A stretch of 26,645 nt of DNA from positions 1-26,645 of IMG/VR virus record IMGVR_UViG_3300026097_000087; one strand, written 5' to 3'. The notes beneath the pieces are model-generated. The model was not told the DNA's origin, did no database searches, and saw only the letters and a program-made list of their open reading frames with translations. Of the stretch, positions 16,913-24,317 are shown piece by piece. Every line of letters begins with the position of its first letter. Position 1 is the stretch's first letter. Source of the stretch: a virus. The position numbers and the translations under genes are program-made.

Positions 16913-18286
16913 TTAAGCCGCAGTAACGATCTTAACCGCTGAACGATTGCCCGCTGTATCAGCAACAAGCTCTTCGAAACCGAGAGACTGAGTTGCAACG
17001 ATAACACGACGCTGATTACCAACTTCGTAATCCTGCTCTACTGCAACACCACGTAGACGTGGGATAGCGTAGTTGCGTGTGTTAACAGCAAATGCCGCAG
17101 GTACTGGAGTACTGCCATCACCTTCTGCAGCGAAGCTGTCAGAAACGATAACAGGTGAGCCATAAACTGCACCGATTGCACCAGTAATCTTAGTAGCGAT
17201 ATCAGAACCTACATCAGTAATGTCGGCAAAACCTGAATCTTCGATAAGCTCGTAGTAACGTGCCTGAGAAACGATGTACGCAACGTCAGTTGGGTTAATA
17301 CCATACTTACCCATGTCTTTACGTGCTGCAAGTAGCTTAGCTGCAGTAAGAGCCTCACCATCGGAGATGTCGAGAGCGTCTGCATTAGCAGTTGCGTAGC
17401 CAGTAAGACCAGTGATTGAACCAGCACCATTAATGATAGCACCATCAACCGCACGAGCGTGTGCACGAGCAACTGAATCAACAAGCATAGGCATCAGGTT
17501 GACAAGAACTTCTTCGTCTACATGGTTGTCCATGAAAGTCTGAGAGATCAGACGATAAGCGTTGAGAATAACCTGTGAAGGCTTGTAAGTGTTGTCAGAG
17601 GCATCACGATTCTCAAGGTTACCAGCAGCTGCCGCACCAGTTTGGAAAGTTGCAGCTTCAACATCAGGCTGAATTGGTAGTACAGTTGCTGCACCATTTA
17701 CCTGGATTTCACGGAACAGACCAGCAGTACGGAGGTTAAGAGTAACTTCCTTCTCGATCATACGTGAAACTTCTTGATCGATATCGCCAGCGTTAGTAGC
17801 ATAATCAATGCCAGCCTTCTGCATTACGCCCTGTGCAAAGTTAGTGTTCATACCTTTGCCAGTCATAACACCTAGAAGATGTGCGTGCATGAAGTCCTGG
17901 CCCCACTTGGAGAGGTCGCCAGTTGCGCCACGGTCAGAGAAAGTACGCTTAGAGTCACGCATTTTGGCAAGCTCTTCGCTCTTCTCTTCGAGTTCTTTCT
18001 TGAAAGAATTAAGAACTTCGTTGTAGTTAGCATCTTTCTCAGCAAGCTTTTCTTCGAGGTCTTTTTCAAGACGCTCGGCACCAGACTCAACAGCAGTAAC
18101 TACTGCAGCCTTGACTTGCTCTTCCTGAGCTACTTTAGCTTCTGCTTCTGCAGCAGCTTTTTCTTGTTCAGCTTTTTCAGCTGCTTTCTGCTCGGCTTGC
18201 TTCATTGCGATATTAGCAGCAGTTTGCTCCGCTACTTTTTTAGCAAAAGCTTCCAAGTCGATTTCTGGAGTATTAACTTCAGACAT
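16913..18286 (-). CDS. Major capsid protein, possible separate product from an internal start
   Basis: ATG 18286 is codon 206 of the protease-capsid gene, in frame. AGGAG lies six bases before it (18297-18293), as good a ribosome site as any in the window. Starting here gives 457 aa: a charged Ala/Glu/Lys coiled coil (206-315 of the long form) like the HK97 delta/scaffold domain, then an HK97-fold capsid core from about 320. That would let the phage make capsid subunits in large excess over protease, which a strict fusion cannot do. Whether the start is used cannot be told from sequence alone. Confidence 0.62.
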   Translation of the reverse strand: MSEVNTPEIDLEAFAKKVAEQTAANIAMKQAEQKAAEKAEQEKAAAEAEAKVAQEEQVKAAVVTAVESGAERLEKDLEEKLAEKDANYNEVLNSFKKELEEKSEELAKMRDSKRTFSDRGATGDLSKWGQDFMHAHLLGVMTGKGMNTNFAQGVMQKAGIDYATNAGDIDQEVSRMIEKEVTLNLRTAGLFREIQVNGAATVLPIQPDVEAATFQTGAAAAGNLENRDASDNTYKPSQVILNAYRLISQTFMDNHVDEEVLVNLMPMLVDSVARAHARAVDGAIINGAGSITGLTGYATANADALDISDGEALTAAKLLAARKDMGKYGINPTDVAYIVSQARYYELIEDSGFADITDVGSDIATKITGAIGAVYGSPVIVSDSFAAEGDGSTPVPAAFAVNTRNYAIPRLRGVAVEQDYEVGNQRRVIVATQSLGFEELVADTAGNRSAVKIVTAA

Positions 18287-18901
18287 TTTGATCTCCTGTT
18301 GTGCGGGTAATTCCGCCTTTTCCGGTGTGTCACTAGCTACGCTAGAGGTATTGACCTCGTCCTTAGCCAGAGTCTGACCGGCTAGATCTACACGATTTGT
18401 GAAAGTTTTCTTGAATTCTTCGTACTCTGACATAGAGTCAAAAGACTTCGCCAAAGAAAAAGTAGCTGCCTGATTGCAAGGAACGGAAACAACCGAAACT
18501 TCAAACAACTCAGCGTCCTTAATCATCAATCCGTCGGTTTCCTGGATATAATCAGCGTCCTTGACTCGGAAACCAACTGAAAAGGCTCCAAGAACACCGT
18601 CTTTTACGAGTTCGCAAACTGCTGCGGGAGCAGATTTGCTAATTTTTGCTTCAAGTTCCAATCCGTTAGGGCCTACTTTCAACCCCGTAGCGCGACCGAT
18701 TGGCTTGTCATAATCATGATTAAAAAGAATAATAGGATTCTTTTCAAAGTTTGCAAGACCACCTTTTGTCCATGCCTCATGAGAGATAGAATCCCCCGCA
18801 CGATCAAAATCGGCAGTACTTGCCATGCCACGAATCATTACGCTGCCGTCTTCTGCTGCGTGAGATTTGAATGTGGATGTTAAATTAAATATCTTTTCCA
18901 T
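16913..18901 (-). CDS. Prohead protease fused to HK97-fold major capsid protein
   Basis: One open frame of 662 aa carries two functions that HK97 keeps in two genes. Residues 1-155 are an S78/U35-type prohead protease: MIRGMASTADFDRAGD, catalytic His62 in LFNHDYDKPIG, Ser108 in GAFSVGF, and ELFEVSVVSVP (131-141) with the acidic residue. After a linker, 206-315 is a coiled coil rich in Ala, Glu and Lys, the likely scaffold (delta) domain. From about 320 comes the capsid: SKWGQDFMHAHLLG, IDQEVSRMIEKEVTL, INGAGSITGLTGY, KYGINPTDVAYIVS, GSPVIVSDSF. The protease would cut itself and the delta domain away near 315-325. The capsid half is noticeably richer in preferred G/C-ending codons than its neighbours, as in highly expressed genes. 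A UUCG terminator follows. The start overlaps the preceding gene. Confidence 0.95.
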   Translation of the reverse strand: MEKIFNLTSTFKSHAAEDGSVMIRGMASTADFDRAGDSISHEAWTKGGLANFEKNPIILFNHDYDKPIGRATGLKVGPNGLELEAKISKSAPAAVCELVKDGVLGAFSVGFRVKDADYIQETDGLMIKDAELFEVSVVSVPCNQAATFSLAKSFDSMSEYEEFKKTFTNRVDLAGQTLAKDEVNTSSVASDTPEKAELPAQQEIKMSEVNTPEIDLEAFAKKVAEQTAANIAMKQAEQKAAEKAEQEKAAAEAEAKVAQEEQVKAAVVTAVESGAERLEKDLEEKLAEKDANYNEVLNSFKKELEEKSEELAKMRDSKRTFSDRGATGDLSKWGQDFMHAHLLGVMTGKGMNTNFAQGVMQKAGIDYATNAGDIDQEVSRMIEKEVTLNLRTAGLFREIQVNGAATVLPIQPDVEAATFQTGAAAAGNLENRDASDNTYKPSQVILNAYRLISQTFMDNHVDEEVLVNLMPMLVDSVARAHARAVDGAIINGAGSITGLTGYATANADALDISDGEALTAAKLLAARKDMGKYGINPTDVAYIVSQARYYELIEDSGFADITDVGSDIATKITGAIGAVYGSPVIVSDSFAAEGDGSTPVPAAFAVNTRNYAIPRLRGVAVEQDYEVGNQRRVIVATQSLGFEELVADTAGNRSAVKIVTAA
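18284..18297 (-). promoter_or_regulatory. Internal Shine-Dalgarno and ATG for a free capsid protein
   Basis: AGGAG at 18297-18293, a six-base gap, then in-frame ATG 18286-18284, all within the coding sequence and exactly at the protease/delta-domain border. The underlying codons do not need this sequence, since the linker is otherwise low in conservation. Confidence 0.65.
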
Positions 18902-19244
18902 CTTCTTTTACCTCTGCTTTCGCAGGCTCAGCCTTTGGTGGTGCAGGCTTTGGTACTTCAATCTTTACTGGCTGTGGTTTTGGTACTTCGATTTTTGGCT
19001 TTTCTATCTTTACTTTTGGAAGCTCTGGTTTCGGCTTCATCGACATTCGAGATAGTTCAGGCTCTGCTTTCTCTAGCATTGTTAGTGCTCTTGAGTAGCT
19101 ACGAAATACATTTCTAATACCTGAAAAAGGTATAGGCTTATCCTTTGAATCAATGTATTCTTGCTGACTAAGTACTCTTCCTTTCTCTGCAAAATACATT
19201 GCTAAATCTTGTAGTGCTTTTTTACGCTGTCTAACGTTAGACAT
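18885..19244 (-). CDS. Lys/Pro-rich protein between portal and protease-capsid gene, unknown
   Basis: A 119-aa protein I do not recognise. Residues 1-65 look helical and basic (VRQRKKALQDLAMYFAEKG, then SGIRNVFRSYSRALTMLEKA). Residues 70-110 are a Lys-Pro-Glu-Val repeat (variants of V-K-I-E-V-P-K-P), an extended linker as in TonB-type proteins, with an acidic end. It starts directly after the portal stop and overlaps the protease start by 17 bases, so it belongs to the head operon. A head-assembly or internal capsid role is an inference from position only. Confidence 0.75.
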   Translation of the reverse strand: MSNVRQRKKALQDLAMYFAEKGRVLSQQEYIDSKDKPIPFSGIRNVFRSYSRALTMLEKAEPELSRMSMKPKPELPKVKIEKPKIEVPKPQPVKIEVPKPAPPKAEPAKAEVKEDGKDI

Positions 19245-20438
19245 TTACTCTTCTCCTTCTGTGGGTCTGCCGCCTAAATCCGGGTTGGTAGCACTTCCTG
19301 CAATATTAGCAGGAACTCTTAAATCGCTGTGACCTTCCACATCTTCAAACCCTAATTTATCCCGTGCTTCATTAGGGGTAATAATTCCTGCATTTACTAG
19401 TGCAGAGTAATATTGTGCGGAATCACGTAGTTCTGGTTGCAATGCTGGAATATTAGTAATATCTTCTGAAAGCTCGTAACCGAAGAACCGCTCAAGAGCA
19501 AAGTTCAATTTTTTGACTATAGGTAGTACAGTTTCCAAATAATACAAACGCATATTTGGACGAAGATTTGCATTGTTTCCAGAATCTAGTAAGATTGGTG
19601 GAATGCCAAGCGCCTTCAAAATAGTTTTTTCAGTCTCTTCAGTGGCGCTTTGAAAGTCAAGCTCTTTGAAGTTTACATTTGAAATCTTATCTACTTCAAT
19701 ACCACCATCGAGAATTAGAGGTCGTCGGCCTCCTGCATCTGGCTTATATCGAGCCTGCCAAGACATGAGCATACGCTCTTTAATTTTCTCTGATAAAGTG
19801 TTAGGGCTCTTAAGTACGAGTCCGGGGACAGCTCCATTCTTAAAGAAGTTATCCTGAAATTTTCTCATGCTCGTCATCAATTGCATTGTTCGCAATGCCG
19901 GGCTCAGTCGTGGGACCCCGCGATAGATTGAATAGAACGAGTTTTCTTTTACATGAATAATCTCGCTAGGAGAATAGTTAATTCGCTCATTAAAAGTAAA
20001 TTTTTCAATGTAAGTAGTATCGCTAGCGTGAATAACCATCTTATCTGCGGGCAGATGATAGAGGTGTACGCCATCGAAATAAATAAAAATGTTTCCGTCT
20101 AGAATCAGATCAATAATGCAGTTTCTACGGAAAGTATTTATATCTTGAAAAGGATTAGGCTCAGAGTTTAAAAGAAGGTCTACTCTAGAACGCTTAATTC
20201 CTTTCTGTACCGCAGTGCCTTTTGCGGCCATTCCTACAATTGTGCCAATTTCGGCAGCATCATCTACAATCATATTCACACCGCGATTTACTATTTCTAG
20301 CTCTTCATAGGCGCGCTCGTATGAGTAAGTAGGCTCACGAGTAGGTTCAATTTTATTGTCGTAGTATGGCTGAGCAGGGTTTAGTTTTTCTTCTAAATCC
20401 TCTGCCTTTCTGCCAATTATTGCATCATACCACGCCAT
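19245..20438 (-). CDS. Portal protein (HK97 family)
   Basis: A 397-aa portal of the HK97/phage_portal family. Diagnostic parts: the N-terminal YERAYEELEIVNRGVNMIVDDAAEIG, a wing domain, IIHVKENSFYSIYRGVPRLSPALRTM near 158-184, FKNGAVPGLVLK (200-211), and the clip/stem end with KALGIPPILLDSG (around 273-285) and NLRPNMRLYYLETVLPIV. VNAGIITPNEARDKLGFEDVEG near the C-terminus is a standard portal ending. Twelve copies form the ring through which DNA enters and leaves the head. The start lies within the HNH gene (14-base overlap) and the stop abuts the next gene. The length is at the short end of the family, with no obvious domain missing. Confidence 0.95.
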   Translation of the reverse strand: MAWYDAIIGRKAEDLEEKLNPAQPYYDNKIEPTREPTYSYERAYEELEIVNRGVNMIVDDAAEIGTIVGMAAKGTAVQKGIKRSRVDLLLNSEPNPFQDINTFRRNCIIDLILDGNIFIYFDGVHLYHLPADKMVIHASDTTYIEKFTFNERINYSPSEIIHVKENSFYSIYRGVPRLSPALRTMQLMTSMRKFQDNFFKNGAVPGLVLKSPNTLSEKIKERMLMSWQARYKPDAGGRRPLILDGGIEVDKISNVNFKELDFQSATEETEKTILKALGIPPILLDSGNNANLRPNMRLYYLETVLPIVKKLNFALERFFGYELSEDITNIPALQPELRDSAQYYSALVNAGIITPNEARDKLGFEDVEGHSDLRVPANIAGSATNPDLGGRPTEGEE

Positions 20439-20808
20439 GTTTAGTTCTCTGTATTTCTACCCAATTCTCTTGTTTTTTAGCAGTTGCTAAAGAAGGGTCT
20501 TTTCCATAAATTGAGTGCAACTCTAAATGGTGATCGTGGCACAATGTTACTGTATAGTCGTATAGTTCTGCGTGCTTTTCTTTTATGAATTCATCTCGCC
20601 AAACTATTATGTATTCATCTGTGTAGTGCTCTGGACGAATGGCCTGTTTTTCTTTTAACCACTTAGAAAGCAGAGGACTTAAACTATAAAAGTGGTGAAA
20701 ATCTAACTTTTCTATACTGTTACAAATGTAACATGCACTTGCTTTTTCATACTGAGACTTTGCTTTATCTCGAATATACTTAACTTTATCTCTTTTTAGC
20801 TGTGCCAT
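20425..20808 (-). CDS. HNH endonuclease next to the terminase
   Basis: A 127-aa HNH nuclease when started at ATG 20808. C26-x-x-C29 and C90-x-x-H93 look like a zinc site; LDFHH (35-39) and CHDHHLELHSIYG (90-102) supply the HNH residues. Longer TTG reading from 20865 is unlikely because that TTG is part of the -35 box of a consensus promoter, so a transcript from it would start near 20830, downstream. In HK97-type phages a small HNH protein beside the terminase is needed for DNA packaging and cos cutting; its place between terL and portal fits. It overlaps the portal start by 14 bases. Confidence 0.9.
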   Translation of the reverse strand: MAQLKRDKVKYIRDKAKSQYEKASACYICNSIEKLDFHHFYSLSPLLSKWLKEKQAIRPEHYTDEYIIVWRDEFIKEKHAELYDYTVTLCHDHHLELHSIYGKDPSLATAKKQENWVEIQRTKHGVV

Positions 20809-20836
20809 AGGTTTGCTTTTCCACTTTAATATCGAA

Positions 20837-20865
20837 ATTATAGCTAACTTGAGGTTTCTTGTCAA
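20837..20865 (-). promoter_or_regulatory. Consensus sigma70 promoter for the head and tail operon
   Basis: TTGACA (20865-20860), exactly 17 bases, TATAAT (20842-20837): both hexamers are perfect consensus. It lies between the terL stop and the HNH start and points at HNH, portal and capsid genes. Predicted start of transcription is near 20830, leaving a leader of about 20 bases. Confidence 0.88.
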
Positions 20866-20888
20866 ACACTATTTTTGGTCATGTATTA

Positions 20889-22193
20889 TTAAAAGCCAGT
20901 CTGCGAAGTTTCAAACGAATAGAGCCCATACCTAAGTGCATCTGCCATGTGCGATGCTTTATTGTGCTTGGGCTTCTCTTTCAGTAGATTAGGGTTAGGA
21001 TCCCACTGGTACTGATCTAAGCAAGAAAGCGTTTCTGCACATCTCTGATCTACAATCAAATTATTATTATCAACTATTGCTGCTACATGTCCAATACCAT
21101 CAATAATGGACTTCTTTGCATTTATAGTGCTAATATCATAATTCTGTGCAAAATCAAATCGAGTTTGTGCTGCTGCAGAGTCTATGTAAATATAATCTAT
21201 ATTATGCCTATGAATATGGTCTCTAATCTCTTCTGCGTGCTTCTCAGTAGTTTTTTCTGAATCATAATATTCGTCTAGAACATAGTATTTACCTGAGTCC
21301 CAATCATATGCAATTACACAAAAAGCAGTAGGATCTCGGAAGCCTACGTCAAGTCCTCCTATAATATCCATACCCGTAGTATCGAGCTCTGAAAGATCTG
21401 CCACGCATTCCTCTGCATTAAAGTTCCAAATTTGTCCTTCGTATGTGTTAAAGTCGGCTTCATACTCTTGCTTAAATTCTGATTCACTCATCGACTTTTT
21501 AGCTTCGTCTACATCGTGTTGGCTCATGCGAGGATTATCTTTATAAGTAGCCTTTATGCTTATCCATTCGGGAAACTCATCAGAAAATCCTCTGTCAAAA
21601 AACTTTGCAAACCAGTTATTCTTTCCCCGAGGTGTAGAGATAAAAATTGCTTTTGAATTATCTTTATCTAGAGTAGGACGAAGAGACACGTTAAAAGCTT
21701 CTTCTCCGTCTGTAAGTGCGGCTTCGTCAAAAATAATAAGGTCGTAGGAACGTCCTACAGAAGAGTCTACCTGGTTTACGGAACCCATTCGCACAGTAGA
21801 GCCGTTAGAAATTTCAATAACTTTATCTTTTGCGTTATCTCTGGTAACTTCTAGGTCAAAGTGTTTAATGAGATTTCTTTGCAGATCAAAGGAAATTTGG
21901 GATAAGGAATAGTTGGGGGACATAATAAGTATGTTCGACCCCGGAACGAGTGAAATTAACTGGCCAATAATATTTGCAATATAAGTTTTGCCTTGACGCC
22001 TAGAAAGCGCTGCTGATACAAAACGATATTTTGGATTATTAATTGCGTTTATTAAGGCTACTTGGGAAGGTAATGGATCAATTCCCAGTAAATCCAGGTA
22101 AGGAGCTACTGGGAGTTTGATAAATCTATGATCAGATTGTAACTCTTGTACTTCTGTTGAGGGAACGTCCCTTCGACTAACTTGTACTGCCAT
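20889..22193 (-). CDS. terL: Terminase large subunit
   Basis: A 434-aa packaging motor. ATPase: Walker A SRRQGKT with Lys69, Walker B LIIFDE ending D156-E157, and the coupling motif STPRG at 187-190. Nuclease (RNase H fold): D282 in GGLDVGFRDPTAF, D338 in YIYIDSAAAQTRFD, and D418 in KASHMADALRYG. It cuts the concatemer and pumps DNA through the portal. The start overlaps the upstream gene stop as TAATG. The small subunit lies more than 3 kb upstream, separated by lysis and small genes, rather than next door. The packaging type (cos or headful) cannot be read from the protein alone, although the nearby HNH gene favours cos. Confidence 0.97.
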   Translation of the reverse strand: MAVQVSRRDVPSTEVQELQSDHRFIKLPVAPYLDLLGIDPLPSQVALINAINNPKYRFVSAALSRRQGKTYIANIIGQLISLVPGSNILIMSPNYSLSQISFDLQRNLIKHFDLEVTRDNAKDKVIEISNGSTVRMGSVNQVDSSVGRSYDLIIFDEAALTDGEEAFNVSLRPTLDKDNSKAIFISTPRGKNNWFAKFFDRGFSDEFPEWISIKATYKDNPRMSQHDVDEAKKSMSESEFKQEYEADFNTYEGQIWNFNAEECVADLSELDTTGMDIIGGLDVGFRDPTAFCVIAYDWDSGKYYVLDEYYDSEKTTEKHAEEIRDHIHRHNIDYIYIDSAAAQTRFDFAQNYDISTINAKKSIIDGIGHVAAIVDNNNLIVDQRCAETLSCLDQYQWDPNPNLLKEKPKHNKASHMADALRYGLYSFETSQTGF

Positions 22194-22534
22194 TATTCCT
22201 TCTTTCCGCTATTTGCGTACAGCCCAAACCAAGCAGCGCCTGCTCCTACAATTACTGAAATTAACCCTGCTTGCTCCATTGTAGGTGCTTCAAGAGCCAT
22301 AAACCAGGTTGAGCTAGAGTAGAGTAAGTAAATATATGTAGTAATAAAGATTCTTGGAAAAATACGCCAAGAATCTACTGCAGCTGCTAAGTCTTTAATT
22401 TTCTGGAATCGAGCTTCTGGGGTTGCAGGCGCAGGCTCTGCTGAAGCAGCATCTTCTAGCTCATCTATGCGATTTAGAAGAGCATTATACTTGTCTAAAT
22501 CTACTTGTACTTCGTTTCGGGTTGTATCTTCCAA
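22193..22534 (-). CDS. Two-helix membrane protein before terL, holin candidate
   Basis: A 113-aa protein with a charged coiled-coil N-terminus (VDLDKYNALLNRIDELEDAA), an Ala/Pro linker, then two hydrophobic helices: IFPRIFITTYIYLLYSSSTW (about 58-77) and AGLISVIVGAGAAWFGLYAN (about 88-107), ending SGKKE. The start is TTG 22534 with AGGAGA six bases upstream; no ATG with a comparable site exists. I have the impression of close relatives beside terminase genes in marine phages. Two helices and size suit a holin, giving the phage two candidates together with the 70-aa protein near 25300. This is inference; a virion or membrane-anchoring role is possible. Confidence 0.8.
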   Translation of the reverse strand: MEDTTRNEVQVDLDKYNALLNRIDELEDAASAEPAPATPEARFQKIKDLAAAVDSWRIFPRIFITTYIYLLYSSSTWFMALEAPTMEQAGLISVIVGAGAAWFGLYANSGKKE

Positions 22535-22546
22535 AATATTCTCCTA

Positions 22547-23239
22547 TTAAATCGGGTCTAATATTAAATCAAATGAGCCAGTGGCTGGAAAGTTATTGCC
22601 GGAGGTTGTTGCTCGAAGTTCTATATCCATTTTAGGGGGCAGATAGAAAGGTACTGAGTATGTCTGAGTAAAAGTTGTTTCATAAAGCTCTAGTTGTGCT
22701 CTAATCCTAAAAGCTGCTCCAAAATCTCTAATAAAGAGTTTGAACTCAGCGTCTCCGCCCTTACCAATACCAACAGTAAACTGTGTTAAATACGCGCGAG
22801 TATTTGCAGGAACAGTATAAACACACATAAGTGTTTGAGAAGTTTCTGCTTCCATGTGTCCAACTACTGTTCCTGAACCTGATACGGTATGAGCTGTAAT
22901 TGTGCCCGCGTTTACAGCACTATCACTATAAACCATACGGTAAATACGCTTAAAAGTATTTTGCGTAGCAACTGCAGTTGTACCTGTTAGTGTGACTGTT
23001 TCTTCCTGAAGTATATAATTGTTATCAAGCCCATATACAGTTAAAGACCCTGTATCGGCAGCAGAACTTTTAATATAGAGAATTTGAGAAGAGTCTAAAG
23101 CACTCCAAGGGTAATCGCCTCCTTCGGTCCAAACAGTTTGAGTACCAGAAATAAGATTAGGGTTTGCCCCAAATTTATGTTCAAATGTATAATCTCTTTC
23201 AGCTTTACGAGCAATATCTAAAGAGTAGCTTCCTATCAT
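22547..23239 (-). CDS. Beta-rich structural protein, probably on the virion
   Basis: A 230-aa protein of beta strands, rich in Thr, Ser, Ala and aromatic residues. Visible pieces: TFEHKFGANPNLISGTQTVW, GLDNNYILQEETVTLTGTTAV, then VPANTRAYLTQFTVGIGKGG and PFYLPPKMDIELRATTSG. The first half reads like a small jelly-roll or decoration-type module and the second like a second beta sandwich. I chose ATG 23239 because it overlaps the upstream stop as TAATG and has AAGGTG eight bases away; ATG 23245, two codons earlier, is the alternative. Proteins like this before terL are common in podovirus and siphovirus genomes from seawater and are usually called virion proteins; exact place is unknown. Confidence 0.8.
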   Translation of the reverse strand: MIGSYSLDIARKAERDYTFEHKFGANPNLISGTQTVWTEGGDYPWSALDSSQILYIKSSAADTGSLTVYGLDNNYILQEETVTLTGTTAVATQNTFKRIYRMVYSDSAVNAGTITAHTVSGSGTVVGHMEAETSQTLMCVYTVPANTRAYLTQFTVGIGKGGDAEFKLFIRDFGAAFRIRAQLELYETTFTQTYSVPFYLPPKMDIELRATTSGNNFPATGSFDLILDPI

Positions 23240-23541
23240 TACCATTTCACCTTATCGGCCCAATAAGCTGCGCTCATCTTACCCTTTGCAATATTTTTTG
23301 CATGTCGAGCTTTAAAAGAAGCACGCTTCTTTTTCATTGCTTCTGACTCGCCTTTCTTTGGCTTACCAGCAGTTTTAGCGCCTTGCTGCCCAAATCGAAT
23401 AGTCTTCACTTTCGTACCAACTTTTGCTACTACAATATGGGACTTTTTGGGATGCCCTGGAGTACGTTTAGGCTTGTTATACCCAGATACGCGAGCTCTT
23501 TTAAGCCTAGAGTCTTTCTTCTTACCTCTTTTTGCTGCCAC
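23239..23541 (-). CDS. Small very basic conserved phage protein
   Basis: 100 aa when begun at GTG 23541, overlapping the preceding gene by 20 bases. The frame is open further upstream to a GTG at 23643, but that part would cover the 47-aa gene, whose sequence is clearly the coding one. The protein begins MAAKRGKKKDSRLKRARVSG and has YNKPKRTPGHPKKSHIVVAKVG, KTIRFGQQG, and a C-terminus with RASFKARHAKNIAKGKMSAAYWADKVKW. I recall similar proteins in marine phages beside the terminases. Its charge suggests contact with DNA or RNA, but no function is established. Confidence 0.85.
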   Translation of the reverse strand: MAAKRGKKKDSRLKRARVSGYNKPKRTPGHPKKSHIVVAKVGTKVKTIRFGQQGAKTAGKPKKGESEAMKKKRASFKARHAKNIAKGKMSAAYWADKVKW

Positions 23542-23665
23542 GTTTTTTCTTCTTGTACCCACTTGCGTAGATAGCTCGAGCCTGTTTTTCAGCTTCTTTC
23601 TTGGTTTTGTAAGTCTTTCCAGACTTACCCCACTTATATCCACCTTTAACCTTTCTTACGGGCAC
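23522..23665 (-). CDS. 47-aa basic conserved protein (KWGKSGKTY type)
   Basis: A gene of 47 codons starting at GTG 23665, with GAGG seven bases upstream. It reads MPVRKVKGGYKWGKSGKTYK, then TKKEAEKQARAIYASGYKKK and a Lys/Arg end. The AEKQARAIYASGYK helix is a recurring motif of tiny phage proteins, in my memory. The 5' end overlaps the 94-aa gene and the 3' end overlaps the 100-aa gene, about 20 bases each. Aromatic/Gly pattern at 9-19 and the following helix suggest a compact fold despite its size. Function unknown. Confidence 0.82.
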   Translation of the reverse strand: MPVRKVKGGYKWGKSGKTYKTKKEAEKQARAIYASGYKKKKRGSKKR

Positions 23666-23930
23666 GTCTTTGCCTCTTGCGAGCAAATGTTGCTACATTT
23701 CTCGGCTTGCCTCCAGGATTACCCGCTGCTCGTTTACGACGAATAGCAGATCTACGTTGAGCTGGAGTCATTCGTGCAGCTTTGGAAGCTGGCACACATT
23801 TTGGGTACTTTCCTTTTTTAGAAGTCTTACGACCACAAGGCTTATATCCGCCGCCCTTCTTCGGGCGAGAGATATCTACCCACTTTTCTTTAAACCACTT
23901 AGTTAGGCCACCACTAGGCTTCGTCGCCAT
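23646..23930 (-). CDS. Small basic conserved protein (GLTKWFKEKWVDI type)
   Basis: 94 aa, very basic. The N-terminus SGGLTKWFKEKWVDISRPKK, then GGGYKPCGRKTSKKGKYPKC and VPASKAARMTPAQRRSAIRR form a signature I know from many marine phages and their hosts' relatives, where it is a domain of unknown function (DUF6321-like, from memory). Two cysteines about 20 residues apart could bind metal or a partner. The last 30 residues are Arg/Lys-rich. ATG 23930 overlaps the upstream gene by 17 bases. A DNA-binding or packaged role is only a guess. Confidence 0.87.
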   Translation of the reverse strand: MATKPSGGLTKWFKEKWVDISRPKKGGGYKPCGRKTSKKGKYPKCVPASKAARMTPAQRRSAIRRKRAAGNPGGKPRNVATFARKRQRRARKKG

Positions 23931-24165
23931 GATCCATATCCGCAGCTAAATAATTTGCCGCTTGCACGATTTCGTGCTCTGAAACTGCTATTTTATTCGT
24001 CCACCAAGTAGGTAACGAGCCCTCGGCATCCATCTCTTCAAAAGCCATAAGTATCATTTCGCAGTGCTGCATAATTGTTTTTATGCTTTTTTCAGCGGAC
24101 TGAACATCTGTATGTCCATCTTTTGTAAGAATTGCTTTACCGTTTCCTAAATATAGTGCTTTCAT
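23914..24165 (-). CDS. 83-aa acidic conserved protein (LPTWWTNKIAVSEHE type)
   Basis: In contrast to its neighbours this 83-aa protein is acidic. It has a short Gly-Lys start (YLGNGKAILTKDGHTDV), a helix with SIKTIMQHCEMILMAFEEMD, then GSLPTWWTNKIAVSEHEIV and a last helix. The SLPTWWTNK motif recurs in my memory of small proteins in cyanophages and related marine phages. ATG 24165 overlaps the preceding stop as TAATG. No signal peptide or membrane helix. Function unknown. Confidence 0.85.
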   Translation of the reverse strand: MKALYLGNGKAILTKDGHTDVQSAEKSIKTIMQHCEMILMAFEEMDAEGSLPTWWTNKIAVSEHEIVQAANYLAADMDHGDEA

Positions 24166-24317
24166 TATTTTTTGCCTTTACGCTTTTTTCGAAGAATTGC
24201 CATTTGCAAAGCCTTTGGCAATTTCTTCTGCTTTGCTGTCAAACCCATTGACTTTTTCTTGCCCCGTTTTGCAGGCTTTTTCTTTGCAGGCTTTTTCTTT
24301 CCGTAATGTGCTGGCAT
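24165..24317 (-). CDS. 50-aa Lys-rich protein (LTAKQKKLPKALQ type)
   Basis: Fifty codons between two overlapping neighbours, joined by TAATG at both ends. It begins MPAHYGKKKPAKKKPAKRGK, continues MGLTAKQKKLPKALQMAILR and ends Lys-rich. The LTAKQKKLPKALQ helix is a pattern seen, from memory, in small proteins of marine phages. The N-terminal KKKPA repeat is a duplicated 15-base DNA unit. Its high Lys content suggests nucleic-acid or capsid contact. No function is known. Confidence 0.82.
   Translation of the reverse strand: MPAHYGKKKPAKKKPAKRGKKKSMGLTAKQKKLPKALQMAILRKKRKGKK

Noticed and set aside
17879-18310. Plus-strand frame of 143 codons opposite the protease-capsid gene
   Set aside because: Phe/Leu/Cys-rich antisense of the Lys/Glu/Ala coiled coil; no ribosome site, and the minus-strand gene is certain.
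20809-20865. N-terminal extension of the HNH protein from TTG 20865
   Set aside because: That TTG is the start of a perfect -35 box; the promoter's transcript begins downstream.
23542-23643. N-terminal extension of the 100-aa basic protein from GTG 23643
   Set aside because: Covers the well-formed 47-aa gene in another frame; the extension reads like out-of-frame sequence.
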